Assembly (NCBI GenBank): GCA_013398615.1
Contig: VZSR01003807.1
Location: forward strand, 38,457,738-38,521,737
Length of the DNA: 64,000 nt
Direction: 5' to 3'
DNA from: Brachypodius melanocephalos
Lineage: Eukaryota; Chordata; Aves; Passeriformes; Pycnonotidae
The position numbers and the translations under genes were made by a program. The notes beneath the pieces were generated by a model that saw only the letters and a program-made list of their open reading frames with translations, was not told where the DNA came from and ran no database searches. Positions within the stretch are counted from its first letter, which is position 1; every line of letters begins with the position of its first letter. Of the stretch, positions 1-13,400 are shown piece by piece.

Positions 1-419
1 TATTTGCTCAATAGATTGTGGAACTAGGACAACTTCACAGACCATTTTAGTCAAGAAAAATGCTCATGAACCCATAGCCCTCATGTATGGGAAACTGGTA
101 GTTACCACTACTTAATATTTTCTTTTCAAGGTCATTTGAATTAATAATTAAATCCAAGAAAATACCAGTCTGAGCAAAGAACAGTTTACAAATACACACC
201 AGAACTAACTTCCAGCTATTTTAACATTTAGTCATATTTAGAGGGATCAGAGCACTATCAACGTATTACTATCACAGGCCCAAATGCCACAATTAAAAAA
301 AAAAAATAATGTTATGGCTTAGTTTGATTGTGTCAGGACCTGATGGTAAGTAAAACTGTAAAGTATCTGATGAGTCAGAAAAATAAATTGGAATTCCACA
401 TTCTGCTATCAGAAAATAT

Positions 420-475
420 CATGAGTTGGAAGGGACCCACAAGGATCATGGAAGTTCAGCTCCTGACTGGACTAT
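420..475 (-). mobile_element. Possible CR1 3'-end fragment
   Basis: GAGTTGGAAGGGACCCACAA followed by GATCATGGAAGTTCAGCTCCTG resembles the reverse complement of the CR1 3' region (TTGGAAGGGACC...ATCAT..AGTCCAACTCC). It is short and diverged, and lies left of all the CYB5R4 exons found here. Confidence 0.5.
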
Positions 476-1107
476 CCTAGAAGAAATACAAAAAAGTGCT
501 GCAAGAGACAGAAATTACCCGCCACATCTTCTGAAACTGCATGATCCAAGTCTGAAATAAATACAAACAAACCCTGCGTTAAGCAATAACAAAATTCTAT
601 TCTAGCCATCATACATAGAGAAAATATAAGTAAGTCTAGGAATATTGAGTGAACTAATAACCCTAAAAAGTTTATTTGACCTTGAAACTTGACTCATGAC
701 TTGTACAGGCCTCCTGCATGAAGGCATTCTTTTTCTCATTACTTTTAACAATGGCTCAAGTAAAGCAAGCAATCTGCAATTATTGCACTTGCCCTTCTGA
801 ATGAGGACTTTTTATAATCGTAAAAAACACACTTGAAGAAAAATTTTACACAACTTTAAAATCAATTTCTTACTGCATTTTAGTCCACACGTAAGAAATT
901 TAGTACACACTAAGCAAATGAGGATGTGAGTTGATAAACAACATAATTCCTTAAATAATGCCTTAAATCAAGGCACTTTAACCATCTCTAATGAAAGAGG
1001 AATAAAATATTAACTGGTACATGTAAAATGCTTATGGTCTGATGAGGAGGTTTTAATATAGTAGAATAAAAATTCAGTACTTTCAACTGTAAAATTACAG
1101 TACCTAC

Positions 1108-1201
1108 CAACTTCTACAAGATATGAGTGGTCATCCATGATGATCTCTCCCCGTAATCGTTTGTCTTGACAGTCAACTATCACCAACTCTGCATTCATGT
1201 C
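1108..1201 (-). CDS. CYB5R4: CYB5R4 coding exon 8, CS domain
   Basis: A 94-base exon encoding [20 protein letters not shown] through DHSYLVEV, then phase 1 with donor GTAGGT. It is the second part of the CS fold. I found no following exon in the remaining 1.1 kb, so the next exon must be beyond the left edge. Confidence 0.94.
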
Positions 1202-4200
1202 CTTTCATAGCCAAGGGGAAAAAACCCAACAATTTTTATAAAATTCTCCCAGAATTCAAGCTAGATCACAACTGGATCTTGTAATTCTTCCTTCATTAAA
1301 TACACCTACCTTCTGCTTAGTATATATGACAATTGTGATCAAACTATCTGTTTGGAACCAGTCGTAACTGTGAAACAAAAAATACAATAAAGAAAAATAT
1401 ATATACTTTCTTTGAGCATATCAAAATATATTTAACCTCAAGCCTTCAAACAGAGCTTATTTAACCAATTTACAAGACAAACATATCACTTACTACTTTT
1501 GAAGACTAACCTCAAAGTCAGTTATTTTAGTAATTTTGTCAAAAGTACTATCTAATTATGTATCCTGATAGTCAGTACACTGTAGTTAAAATTATATGGC
1601 ATTAGTTTTATTTTAAAAGTACATGCATTCTCTTTGTAGTGTATGAACCTTGTTCATGGATGATCAAAATCTTGCGTTAAATAGGCAGGGTGGCTTCCAA
1701 GAGTTAAAGATTTGATACACATACCACAAAACCACAGTTCCCTTCATCTCCACAAATCAAATTTTTGCATTCATTCCTATTTCCCAAGTCCAAACCTTGT
1801 TTAAAAAAAAAAAAAAAAAAAAGCCTTCAAATGCTAATTATTTGCATGGCCTTACACTTGCCAGGCGGTAACTTCCATCTGCTCCTGGACCAGAAAAACA
1901 GGCACAAAGGGAGGAGCAAACACTCCTGACAGCCAACACATTTTAGGCTGCACACTTTCCAGTCACATGCCAGAATATGCCAGACACACACGGGAAGAAA
2001 GGCAGAAAGGTTTGGAGAGCACTTCAGAAAATAAACCTCATTCCAGCTGTTGACAAGCCACAGTATTTTATGACCAGGGCATGTAAGTAGCCCAGAGAAC
2101 ACACACTCCCAGGGGATTTGGATGCCACTTAAGACTGTACCTTGAGGACCAAAGGCATTATGGATTAAAATGATGCCTCAGTGACAACAGCAGGCACATC
2201 ACAGGGACCTTTTAGGGCCTGCTTTCCTTTACATATTGCAGAAACTTGAATGCAGCTATCACATCTTAATATATTCTAACTTGAAATGATGCCTTTTTCA
2301 AGGCAGTGCAATTGTTTATGGATAAACTAGTTAAGTGCCAAGAAAGTAATCAGTTCAGTTGGAATCACTTTCCACGAGTTTCCTCAAGAAACAAGGCTGA
2401 GGAGCCTGCAAAGTATAAGCCACACATTTGCATACAATCAAGGCATCACAAGATCTAGAAACCAACAGAACAATCAAAGAACCATCATCTGCCCATATGA
2501 CCTCTGCCAAGTTGCTTAAACCTGAACTTCAACTTTCCTACTTACACAAGGATGGTAATGACATGTACTCATCTAACTGAAATTTCAAGAGCTACCCACG
2601 GAAAAACTTGTATTGTATTTACTAGAATCACACAGAATTTTTAAATAGAATGTCCATCAGACAATGACAGACAAAGGCTTACCTAGGACTTAAATCTTTA
2701 GCAGAAGCAGCCAATACTTTCTTCTCAGGAAGCACACCTGCAAAGAGCACAGAGTCATTAAAGTATTTGCTGGAATGTTTGCTTAAGATAAATAATACTC
2801 AGGTATGTTTGGGGTTTGTGTTTTTGTTTTTTTAAATTGAATGTTCTAAGTGTCCTCAAACAGTATTTGGTGGCTTTATTTCCACAGGTAGCCACACTAC
2901 GTATATTTTGTATTCAGTGTTTATTCAGCACTTTCTCTTGGAGAGCAGGGTCCTAAAACATGGAGGTCTACTTCAGAAATTAAGAGTTCCATACCCCACA
3001 GTACTTGTGTTGTATTCAGTTTCATTTGTTATTAGTTTGTGCTTTTACACTTTGTGAAGCACAAAAGATAAAAAAGGTTATCTGAACGACTTTCATTTAA
3101 CAGAACTATTTGTTTATACCATTCAGATGAATAAATTCAATTTGAGATGTCTGATCTTACCTAATTCACAAGTAAAATTTAATGTCAGTCGATTAAGCAA
3201 AGATATCAGCCTCAATCTTTCTACACAGCACTTTACTAGGAATTCTCACAGAATTCAGATACTCACTTTAACTATTTAACTGCATGAAACAGTCTGAAAC
3301 AGCTGTTGCTGGGAAGCAACAGCTGGTCAGTCTTTCAAAATGTCAGTTGTACTAATCTCTGGCAGAATAGAAATTGAACATATTTGGCAAAAATTTGAGG
3401 ACAGAGATAGATAAAAGCAATGGCAATCCTGAATCTGTTTTAACACAAAGAAGCGAAACAAAATGATGATGGATGATGTTGCAGACTGAACAGCTGGTAA
3501 GTGCTGGTTTCAAGCCTATCGAAAGGCAAACCTTGCAAACCTGAAATGGCTGTGCACAAAATAATTAGCACATGAATTCTCAGTTACCCAGATTATTATC
3601 TTCTAAATGTCAGTAAATTTTGTAGTATGACTACAAGCTTAAGTATGTAATTGAGTGGCTCTACCACGTGGGGAGTAGATAAAAACAAAAAGAGCCACTG
3701 TGGTCTAATCCAATCTGTCAAAAGTATTTGATCATCCAGAATTAACCCAAAGCAATTAAAACTCAGTCAAATTACTTATTCTTTGATCCTTAATTACTTC
3801 TAAATACACACCATCTGCAGCTGCCAAGGAAGTTAAGTGGCAGAGCAGTCAGATCACTGCAAAAGAAAACCAATCACCTAACAATAAAAGCCTTCTCAAA
3901 AGCTAAGCCTTTCTTGAGGACATACATTATATGATTTGCTTGGTCTCCAGGGATAACAGGAATCCATGGTCATACATACTCCTATTTGCTTCTGCAGGTC
4001 CAGAGAAATATATGAACAGCCACAATAAAACAAAACATTCTGGCAAACCAGGTTATTTATGAATTATTTTGAAATACCTTAAGATGCTACATGAAATCAG
4101 TGATTCACGCTGCAATAAAAAGGCAATGATTCAGGTGATCTGTGAACCAATTAAGCAAAGTGCTCTATTAGTCATGGTGATCACTAATAAAGAAAAGCTG

Positions 4201-7200
4201 TGGGTGAAGCCAAAGCCTGATGGCAGGCATGAAATGAAGAGTTTAAGGTGATCAGATGAACAGCAGAATTACAGCCCTGCACATCACAGGACTGCTTTGC
4301 ACAGTCCCACCTGTGCAAAGGCTAGTGATAAAGGTTCTCATGCCACTTTCATAGCCACAGTGGAAAGAGCTGGATTTGGTAGGTGGATTGCATCACAGAC
4401 AGAAAATGAGTAGAACTGTCAGACACAAAAGGTGTGATCAGCATACAAAGTCCTCCTGGAGGCTAGTTACTGTTAGTACTCCCTAGGGAACGGGGAATGC
4501 TGATATTGTTTCACACAATCACTATCATCCTACAGGGCACACACTCTCCCAGTCAGAGCAATAACATACCATATACAACAGGCGAAACACGAAAGGTTAA
4601 GGTTATTAAGGGATGCAAGAGAGATGGAAGAAATGGTCTGACAAAAACTTCATGAAGCTCAGAAAGAAATGCAAAATTTTGCACTTTGAAAGAAGAAAAA
4701 AAAAATCCAGCAAAACAAGTGGAAGACCTGACTGGATAAAAAAAAGACTTGGGCAGAAAACCTTCCTGGCATTTCACAGACAAGCTGACCTTGCTTTGTC
4801 CATCCTATACCTCCCTTGTCTACACTGTTCTACTGTAGTTTTACAATACTTTCAAACACAGAATTCAAAATACTTGGTTAGGATTTTGCCTTCTGAAATT
4901 TCCACAGCCTCAGCTCTGGATTCAAATACAAAGGAAAGTGTGGGTAAATACTGCTCATTCAATGACGTTCACTTAAGTTTGAGATTCAGTCCCCACTTCA
5001 CTTCAGGTGAAAACTTACCATTAAGCTGTTTCTTGTCTTCAGACACAGTAGAAGAAATCTCTGAAAGCATTAAGAAAAAAATAAGCACAACAGTTACGAA
5101 GTTACAGTACTTGCCCACATCATGCTAAACTAGCCAAAGTAAGATCTCCAAATAAACTTTACAAAAGGTTTAACAGAATGACCAGGATGCTTCATACATC
5201 AAGAAGCAACAAACAAATGCAGGACTGATTACCATTCCAAAAGATTATGTCTAATTAAAAAACTGGTACAATACAAGCACTAAAAGTTCTGCAGCACTTA
5301 AGGACAGGAAATGCCAGCATCCTGACACTTCAAAAAAAAACCTGTCACAAATCATCTTTTATGAACTTCATAGCTAAGAAGCTCACCGAATCTGTTAAGA
5401 ATTCCAATGACACTTGTCTCGGGACATGACACAGTAGACTGCAAATCCAACCAACCCAATCCTTAGAAACCTAAACCCAATCCTTGGCAGGAATACACAA
5501 AAATTTTTCTATAGGCTCCCGCTGCCAAATGATTCTATTTTCAAGTTATTATCCGAGTTTTTCATTAATTCTACAGTATGCTACTATTCCAAACCAACCA
5601 ACTCTAGCAGAAAAAAANNNNNNNNNNNNNNNNNNNNNNNNNNNNNNNNNNNNNNNNNNNNNNNNNNNNNNNNNNNNNNNNNNNNNNNNNNNNNNNNNNN
5701 NNNNNNNNNNNNNNNNNATTCTACTATACACCACTTTTGTTTCTGCCAGGATGGGCCAGTTGTTCACAAAAACTTCTTTCTAATGAGAGGTAATCTTTTG
5801 TATTTAGAAGTCTACTCTAATTTCACTATATTTTAACACACTGCACAGAAATCAGCACCACAATTTTAAGGACCATGTGAGACACATTGAAGGCAGAGCC
5901 CTGCCTCCTTTCCTTGGATGACATCACAGCTCTCAGTTTTGTTGAATTAACAATAATACAACATGCAGTCTGACTCCCAAGTAACCACTAAAGTAACACA
6001 GGGACTATGTTACTATACACTAACAAGTGTCTTTGGAAACATCAGTAGCGTGAAAATTTTTCAGAATGTGCTAATGTTTACAGCTGAGCACCCTGAAGGG
6101 ACAGCAAGCAGTTCCATGCTGTACAGGTTTGCTGAGAGAGATTCTGAAATCACCTATACTACTATACTACATTTCTTGCTCTCTTGACTCGGAGGAGTCT
6201 GTTGTATCAGCAAAATTTCCTCAAGGTAAATTCAAACTAAAGGACCCAATAACGTGTTCTGGAAAGAATAACTGCCCATGAAGTGTATTCAAATATCTCA
6301 GTACATATGCAACTTGCCAGATGTAAGGTATTGAAATCACCAGATTGAAAATACTGACTTTTATTTCAATATGAGAGCTGCCTAGGACAGTTTGCTCTCT
6401 GTGATCAGAAGGAAAAAGAGAGATGGCAGGTCAGTAAAAGATCTTTTTCTGTATACACAGACATACAACACACATGCACAGCTGCTTTCTAATGACTAAA
6501 AACAATAGAAGAAACATAGCAGTACATTAATAAAAGTCTTCAACTATACAACAATTTCATCTTCAGGTATCTGCTGTAAAAATTAATATATGCAAAAGCC
6601 TTTAACTCTATGCAAGAATAGAGGCTCTCCTCATAAATATGAGGTGAATTGGGATTTCTCATAATTTCCAGATAATTTTGAATTAAAGTATAATAGACAA
6701 TATTTCATAAAACAACTCACCTTTTGGAGCAGCAACAGGCTTGACAGCCATTCTCCCAACAAGACATTCCTTCAGCATTGATTCATAATTGACCCAACGA
6801 TGAACCTACATTAACAAAATTTTTTTTCATAAAATTTGGAATTCTTTCTATGTTGTTCTATGCACTGAAATAGAAAAGTTCATTTTTGTACACTGACTAA
6901 TATAATTCCTTTAGTAGATTATTTTTAACACATTAGAAGTCACTATTACATCAGTCAGTACTTATTTTTACTTCTATTACAGATATCATGGCATCAAGTG
7001 AAACAATAGGATTATGAAAAAAGTAACAATAATTTACTCATTTATACTTTGCAATATCTGAACATCATAACCTTGAGCTACAGAATATATTTCAGAACAG
7101 CATTTTTATGATGCATGCTACACAACTAACAGAACAAAGACCCTGTCATTTCCACAGCGTTTATTAGTCTTCTTTAGACAAGTGAAAGGAAAAAGGATGA

Positions 7201-10200
7201 AGGAAACAAACATAAATAACAACAGTTAAGAAAAACAAACACCTCCTACCAAGCTGGTGTATTTCTGTTTGCTTCTGCCTTACTATCACTGAATCATTTG
7301 AAAATTCCCTATTTCAGAAAGTAAAATAAAGTGAAGAAAAAGCAGTAGCTTTACAGACCAGAACTGGAGAACTTGTAGAGGAAATGGATGGCAGAAAAGC
7401 GAATTCTGATAGGGCATCCAGGATAACATCACAAGAAGAGAAAAGGAAACAAAGTGTTGCATGACAAATTTGAATGGTATCTAGATTTAAAAATAAAAAC
7501 TTTAAACTGGACTAGCTAAGGAGATGAGATAAAGAATTTCATCAACAAGCTGTAGTTTCCTCATATACAGGTAACAGAAAGAAATGAAGGATTATGAATG
7601 ACAGTTAATTTTTCCAGAAATTTGGGGAACACTAGCAATCTACCAAGCTCTTAAAAAGACCACTATGGGACAGACACAGAATGCTAAAGTAGAGGGGAAA
7701 ACAAACACCTCCAGTTACAGGAAAGTTGTAAGCCAGAAACAATAAAAGTGAAAATCCTATTTTCAGGATCTAAACCTGTTTCCATTCCCATGACAAGAAA
7801 CTAGAAAGTTGCAAGCATATATCTGAACTTAACTACAGGGGCTTCCCAAATACTACTGATGTCAAGACTCCTATTTCCAAGGACATTGTATAATGATCCA
7901 GCAACATAATTCCAAGATACAACTTGATACTGGATACTTGATACTGTATATAAATTTCCTGAAATCAAAGAATTATGCCCAAAGCCAACACTTCATTTCT
8001 GAAAGGATTAACCAAGAATAAACTCAACAAAGTTAAAACATCATCCATCTTTATTTGCAACGTTGAAAACATTTTGTAAATGAAGACATAACATACTCCG
8101 ATGCACGTCATGTAAAGAGGTAACATATATCCTTTCAGAAACAGACTTCCTTTCTGCTCTTCCTCAGTTTCTCAGATAAACCTAGTGAGTAATGGAGATC
8201 CACAGAATGTCTATTTCTAAAAAACACCAACTCAATGAATCACATTTTACAGCACCAAGTTTGTGATTCCTTGCAGAAAGTATAGTCATGCTGCAGAACC
8301 TTTATTTTCTGAGTATTTTCAAAACATTTAAAGAAATAGTAAACAAATAAGAGACCAGCTGTCATCTTGTGATTTGTTCACCAGTTAGAGTTAATAGAAG
8401 CTCCACCATTTTTTCTGATAATGCAGCTGCCAAGCAGACAAAGAATTCTACAAACTTTTTCAGTAAGTGATAGCTCTTAGAAATACAGGCCTTTCCAACA
8501 ACAGTAGTAATTGCAGCAATTTATTAAGAAGGTGGTATCTCAAATTGTTGCTAGCTTTATTGCTATTTCTGCTAAAAAAGAGGTCTAATTGAAGCATAAT
8601 TCTAACAACATAAAGTGACATTGTCATTACTGTCTTTTGATACAAAGTTTAAACTACATGTCTCTTCCAGCGCATACAAGGGTCACTCTTAGCAGTGACC
8701 TGCTGCCTTTCCTTACGACTGAAGAAGTTCAAATCACCATTTCCAGTGAAATGCCCTAAAAATAATTGCAAAACATGCATTTTTCAAAGTACAGTGAGCA
8801 AGTGTCTTTTGCTGCCAGTTGTTCTCACCTGATCAAAGAGATCTGTACCATCAGTTCCTGCTGCTTTCATTAGCTCATCCTCACCACCTGGATGGTATTC
8901 CATGTACGGTGTGACATTATATACAAATCCTGAAGAAAACAGAATATAAAAGCATATGAGCAGCATTTCTACAACCACTCCTGCCTCCAAAAATAATGGA
9001 AAGGTTAGCATAAATTAGGGAGTGCACTAACAAACAGTAGGCATAATTGGAAGAAACAGTATGACTTCACAAAAACAGAAACATAAGTGACACAATTGTA
9101 AAGAGCACAAGAGGTAACTTATCACATGTAGATGCCAATCCTACAATGCAACACCACTTAACCTGGGCTAAGACTTCAACCTAGAAATTGAACATGATGT
9201 ATCCTAGCTAGAGGGTAAAAATACCACAGGTAGGTTTAAAATGAGACAAAATCGAACCAGCTAGTGCACAGAATTGTTTTCAGTTTCCCTTCCAGTGAAG
9301 TTACCCCTGAAGTGTTGTCATAGCTGTTTCCCTACCACCCATCGCCATCATGGAATGCCTACAGGAAAAACTCACACAAGGAAAAACTGTCACCATCAGC
9401 AACAAAACTTCCATTTTTTAGATTCAACAATGTAAGAAACTTAACATAGCTTGTGCTCATTAATGGCTTACAACTCTGGTTGTATCTGTCCCAGTAAAAG
9501 GGCTCAGCACTGTTTCTACACTTCCAGTGGATAGAACAATGTTTCCTTACAGGTCTGAAATGATGAAGGCTAATTATTGTTGCTAGGTGGCTGGGTTACT
9601 GGAGCCTGAAGAATGCAGCTGTAAACAGATTTAACTACAGACATATTATTGTTAACATGATTACTGCATCCCTACCTAGCTGAATATTTGAAGATACTTA
9701 ACATTATCAAAACAGGAAGCTACCAAAAACGGAATCGTGGCAGAGTTTCCAGAAGAAGCTTTGAAGACATTAGGAAGTGTACATTAATTACTTCAGAAGG
9801 ACAGAAAGGCACTCAACACTGAGCCTGGGGCAGACATAGTTGAATCAATCCTAGCTGGCAAGAACAACCATCCCAGTCAACAACAAAGACCCAGTCAATA
9901 ACAATAACAAAGGACAAAAACAAATCTTTGCACATTTTACCAACGTGCTCTTCTGATGACTGCATTCACTGTGCCATCTTGTGTGCAGCAGTGATTACTG
10001 CACACAATAAATTTTAAGTATCTGCATAGCCATGGCCTCCTGACTATTACTCAAATTTACCATCAAACTTGCTGGAGCAAAAGCAGTACCATTTATATAC
10101 CCTTCATCCATTTTTAAACTCCCCTGAACCCCTCTTTATATAAAAATCTGTGCCCTATATGACAGCTTTCTTTGATCACACTGGGGTTTTGAAATAAGTT

Positions 10201-11992
10201 AGTTTCTATTCTTTTACTTCACATTGCTCTCATGAGTTTCTGCTCTTTCTTATTGAAATACAGTCTAACTACCAATACAGAGACCGAATTTAGCTCTTCT
10301 ATAATTATGTTCTTTTACTACTTGTCCACATATGAGGGCTACCGTGATTTTCAGTTATGACAGTTTTTTTCACTACTCATCTGAGAACACAGAAAAGGCA
10401 GACCTGGAAAAATTTAAGGAAAGATACAGAGGCAACTTGATGGAGCTCTCATAAAAAACAGCCTCAGGGATGCACTGAAGGTAGGACGAGATTAAAAAGA
10501 AAACAGAAGCATTTTTAGACAGTAATTCTGTCTGGAGTAGATATTCCTTTTTCAGAGTGGAAAATTAACAGATGCCTATAGCAAACAAGTTTTCTTTAGC
10601 TCTCCTCCCATTATACTTTTAGTAGCACATGTGACTACAGCACTGGGAACAAACAATCCTATTATTTTGCTCAAAGGCTAGTACTGAATAACATTTTACC
10701 TTTACTCTCACTTTCATCCCCTTTAACACCCAACAATAATACAATCACCATCACACAGAAATTCTTAACTTTCTTTTGCTGAAGCTCAGACATGACATTT
10801 TGTTAAATACCAATGCTGTTCCTTGCCAGATCAATGTTATTACTAACAGATTGAGAAGATCAGAGTAGCTAATGGGACATTTCTGTAGAAAGAGTGGTTC
10901 TAGCTTCATAGAAATTTGTGTTATAACAAATTTAAGGCAATATTAGTGTATTTTAGCCTCTAAATGACTAAACTGCAGAGTAAATGTTTTACTCCTTTCT
11001 GTAGGACAATTAATAACTTCATTTGCCATTCTGAAACACTCTTCTAGCCACAGCTATTGCTCCAGACCACCTTCACACATTGCTAAATAACATATGATTT
11101 AACTTCTAAGCTAAAATTTCATTAAAATAATAACAACAATAGAATTGCATGGTTACTGCAGGTATTGCCATTGTAGACAGAGATTACAGTTGCTCTGTGT
11201 GGCAACGGTCATTTGCATTACCGAATTTTATGAAGTAGTATATGTGCTTTCACATTTATTTCCCAAAGACCATTCTCCAGGTTTAAGTAGTAGTTTTAGT
11301 ATTGATATGTCTCTGGATGCTCTAAAGGAATCCTTAAAAATAGTCAACTGCTCAAAATCATAAACTGTCCCAGACTGAGGCATGCACATGTCAGCATTTT
11401 CAATGAGCTATTTTCTTGCTAAGTCCTTTTTATTCGATACATTACTTAAAATCTTGGGCTTATTACTTTCATAGGCAGCTATAAAATAGGTATAAAATAT
11501 GCCCTTTTGGAAGATCTCTTTTGAAAGGCTTGGAAGCAAAGAAAATCTTTGTAACAAAAAATCTCTTATTTGAAGTTATGCCAAATTATGTCAAGATTAC
11601 ACCTGGCCTAAGCACAAGAGGTGCATAGTTTCTCTTGACTGTGGCTTTTGTTCTTGTATTTTGAGTTTTGTTACTTCTTGTTCTAAGCACAGAAAAGAGA
11701 AGCCAGGTTAAAAATGCAGAAGAAACATCACTGCAACCAACCTCTTATACATATCCAGCAGTCCTCCTTTTTGTTATGTTTAGAGAGCTCATCTTCAGTC
11801 ACTTCAATCAGCCTCCCTTTCAAACCAGTCAAGTCCTTCCCACTTTTAGTTAGCCGAATCCAATCCATAAGACTCCTCCCTGGTTTTAAAGGTACCTGAA
11901 AAATAACAAATGTACAAACAACTTTAGACTTTAAAGGAAGAAAAAGCCATTCTCAGGATACACTTCTCTAAGCTTCATAGGCAGGCTCAGGG

Positions 11993-12034
<42 letters not shown>

Positions 12035-13107
12035 TAACCCAACTCATATTGTTTACTGATATTTGGGAGCCCTATTCAGTAGTAAGGGTGCTAAAGGAAG
12101 TGTTCTGGGTAGTGACACAGAAATTACTGAATGCCAAAAAGCATTCAGATGATTCTTCCCAAAGCAAACTGAAGATACCAAGTCTGCCTGTGGTGGTAAA
12201 TCATTTAAGATACAGTCTGGAAAACTACGAGCAATAAAAAAAGGAGATTTAAAAATCCTGGTCAGGTAAGGCAAGTTTTGCCTTCAGAGCATTCATAAAG
12301 TCTGTCCACAAGCCTGAGAGCAACTGGAAGCCTCATCCAGAGCAAGCTGGGACACAAGTCTAATAGCTTTCCAGAGAAGTATTGCCATAGCCTGCCTGTC
12401 CTGAAAGGCAAAGCAAGATCTTCAGGGTATCTGACACCTCTCTTTTCAACAGCACCACAGTCTGGGAACCCTTTTGATCCAAACCTTAACATTAGGAAAC
12501 AGGGTTGAAGAACTGCGGTTACAAAACCACAGGAAAAACAGAAGCAAAAAAACTAAAGCGAAAACGGACATTGCTTAATGCTGCTTTAGTCCAAGTCTGC
12601 TTTCCAAGCAAGGTCTCTAGACAACAAGTGTTATTAAAACCCCTCCGAAGATGACGATCCAACACATGAAGCATAAGCTGCACGCAGTAATTCCAAGGTG
12701 AAAGTCTCCATCTCTGCACAGGAGGAGCAGCCGGGCAGGAAGTGCCAGAAGCGTTATCACCGCCGCTCTCTCGAACGAGAAGTACTAAGTGCTTTCCAGC
12801 GACCCAGCCGAGCCGGCCCCTCGCCCGAGACCCTGCCGAGGCCCCTCGGCGGTTGGAGGGGGGCGGCCGGCGGCAGCCCTGCCCCAGTGACAGCCGGGAA
12901 CCGACCGAGAACCACCGCAGCTCGGCCGGGCCGGGCGGGGCCAGGCCAGGCAGCCGCCGCCGGCTCAGCGGGAAAAACACGGGCGCCCTTTACGTCCCCC
13001 CAAGCGACCAAGAGCGGCAGAGCCACCCCCACCTTGCTGCGGGCACCCGCTGCCGCTCGCTGCTGGGAGCCGGGCGCGGGGAAAGCCGCCGGCGGCACGT
13101 TCAGCAT
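1108..13107 (-). CDS. CYB5R4: CYB5R4 (cytochrome b5 reductase 4, NCB5OR), 5' eight coding exons, partial
   Basis: This is a soluble flavohaem oxidoreductase that passes electrons from NAD(P)H through FAD to a cytochrome b5 haem. Eight minus-strand exons (13107-13033, 11895-11742, 8929-8829, 6805-6721, 5060-5019, 2737-2683, 1367-1310, 1201-1108) each have AG/GT borders, and their phases join without a break into 221 residues plus one split codon. Residues 1-77 are the N-terminal region. Residues about 55-130 are the cytochrome b5 domain, with HPGG at 89-92 and a second histidine at 112, the two axial haem-ligand positions known for the human protein. Residues 133-171 are a linker, and from 172 the CS (p23-like) domain begins with YDWFQTDSL. 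The rest of CS and the FAD and NAD(P)H domains fall outside the left edge. The start ATG has a perfect CACCATG context in a CpG island. Identity rests on near-complete match to the family as I remember it; no search was run. Confidence 0.97.
1310..1367 (-). CDS. CYB5R4: CYB5R4 coding exon 7, start of CS domain
   Basis: A 58-base exon encoding [19 protein letters not shown], the first beta strand of the CS domain, after a TTTCACAG acceptor and before AAG|GTAGGT. The WFQT-D and YTK positions are characteristic of NCB5OR CS domains. Confidence 0.95.
1803..1822. repeat. Poly(A) run, CYB5R4 intron 6
   Basis: Twenty A residues on the plus strand, in the intron between CYB5R4 exons 6 and 7. No recognised retroelement body next to it. 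Confidence 0.85.
2683..2737 (-). CDS. CYB5R4: CYB5R4 coding exon 6, short linker exon
   Basis: A 55-base exon encoding [17 protein letters not shown] between split Gly and Ser codons. Acceptor CTCTTTGCAG, donor AG|GTAAGC. This linker is the least conserved part of what is visible, so the assignment leans on phase and splice sites. Confidence 0.9.
5019..5060 (-). CDS. CYB5R4: CYB5R4 coding exon 5, short linker exon
   Basis: A 42-base exon encoding [13 protein letters not shown] between a split Glu and a split Gly. It sits in the linker between the cytochrome b5 and CS domains. Acceptor TGCTTTCAG, strong donor GTAAGT. Phase 1 in and phase 1 out fit both neighbours, and KKQLNG lines up with the family's KKVLNG. 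Confidence 0.92.
5618..5717. other. Assembly gap (100 N)
   Basis: Exactly 100 undetermined bases within CYB5R4 intron 4, flanked by an A-run on the left. A round 100 is usually a placeholder of unknown true size. Exons 4 and 5 join in phase across it, so no coding exon appears to be missing. Confidence 0.99.
6721..6805 (-). CDS. CYB5R4: CYB5R4 coding exon 4, second haem ligand
   Basis: Covers 85 bases, residues 111-138, beginning [20 protein letters not shown]. His112 is the second axial haem ligand position. Ends in phase 1 with donor GTGAGT, which joins exon 5 to make Glu139. Confidence 0.97.
8829..8929 (-). CDS. CYB5R4: CYB5R4 coding exon 3, haem-binding HPGG exon
   Basis: Covers 101 bases, residues 78-110, [19 protein letters not shown] through DGTDLFDQ. 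The HPGG motif supplies the first axial haem histidine (His89). Acceptor TTTTCTTCAG, donor CAG|GTGAGA. Confidence 0.97.
11742..11895 (-). CDS. CYB5R4: CYB5R4 coding exon 2
   Basis: Covers 51 codons plus one base, residues 26-76. It begins [15 protein letters not shown] after a TTTTTCAG acceptor and ends in [10 protein letters not shown] before a GTTGGT donor. It carries the conserved basic N-terminal stretch and the first strand and helix of the cytochrome b5 fold. Confidence 0.96.
11993..12028. repeat. 36-base poly(A) run in CYB5R4 intron 1
   Basis: Uninterrupted A on the plus strand. It could be the tail of an old retroposed sequence on the plus strand or simple slippage. I recognise no element in the bases before it. 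The length is prone to sequencing error. Confidence 0.9.
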
Positions 13108-13400
13108 GGTGCCGGGCCAGGCCGCAGCCGGGCCCCGGCCGGCGGGCAGGCGGAGCGCTGGGGCGCAGCGCGCAGGCTCCGCCGCGGCGGGCGGGGCCGC
13201 GGCCCGGCCAGCACCAGAGCCTGTAGGTTCGGCTCGGGAGCGGGGCGGGGGAGACCGACCGGGAGCGGACATCGCTGTGGGAAGGGAGGGGCGCGCACCC
13301 CCCCGCCGCCTCGTCTCGCCCGGGGGCGAGGGGGAGTCCCTGCCCTTGCACTAGGATTGGTTTTCCGTCTAGGTGTTGCAGCGCCAGCTGCTTCGGCTGG
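12740..13400 (-). promoter_or_regulatory. CYB5R4: CYB5R4 promoter CpG island
   Basis: Sharp rise in G+C and CpG around exon 1, with several GC boxes, and a CCAAT box reading on the minus strand at 13360-13356, about 250 bases upstream of the start codon. No TATA box is evident, as usual for a housekeeping gene. Island edges are judged by eye. Long open frames here on both strands reflect the lack of stop codons in GC-rich DNA. Confidence 0.85.
13033..13107 (-). CDS. CYB5R4: CYB5R4 coding exon 1
   Basis: Encodes the first 25 residues, starting [17 protein letters not shown] and ending in AGARSK, 75 bases, phase 0 out. The donor is AAG|GTGGGG, a weaker G-rich site. The longer open frame that runs upstream to about 13272 has no support as coding: the family starts at MLNVP, and the ATG at 13107-13105 carries the ideal Kozak context. 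Confidence 0.95.

Noticed and set aside
4613..5128. 171-codon plus-strand open frame
   Set aside because: It lies antisense across CYB5R4 intron 5 and exon 5, with Lys-rich noise and no family features.
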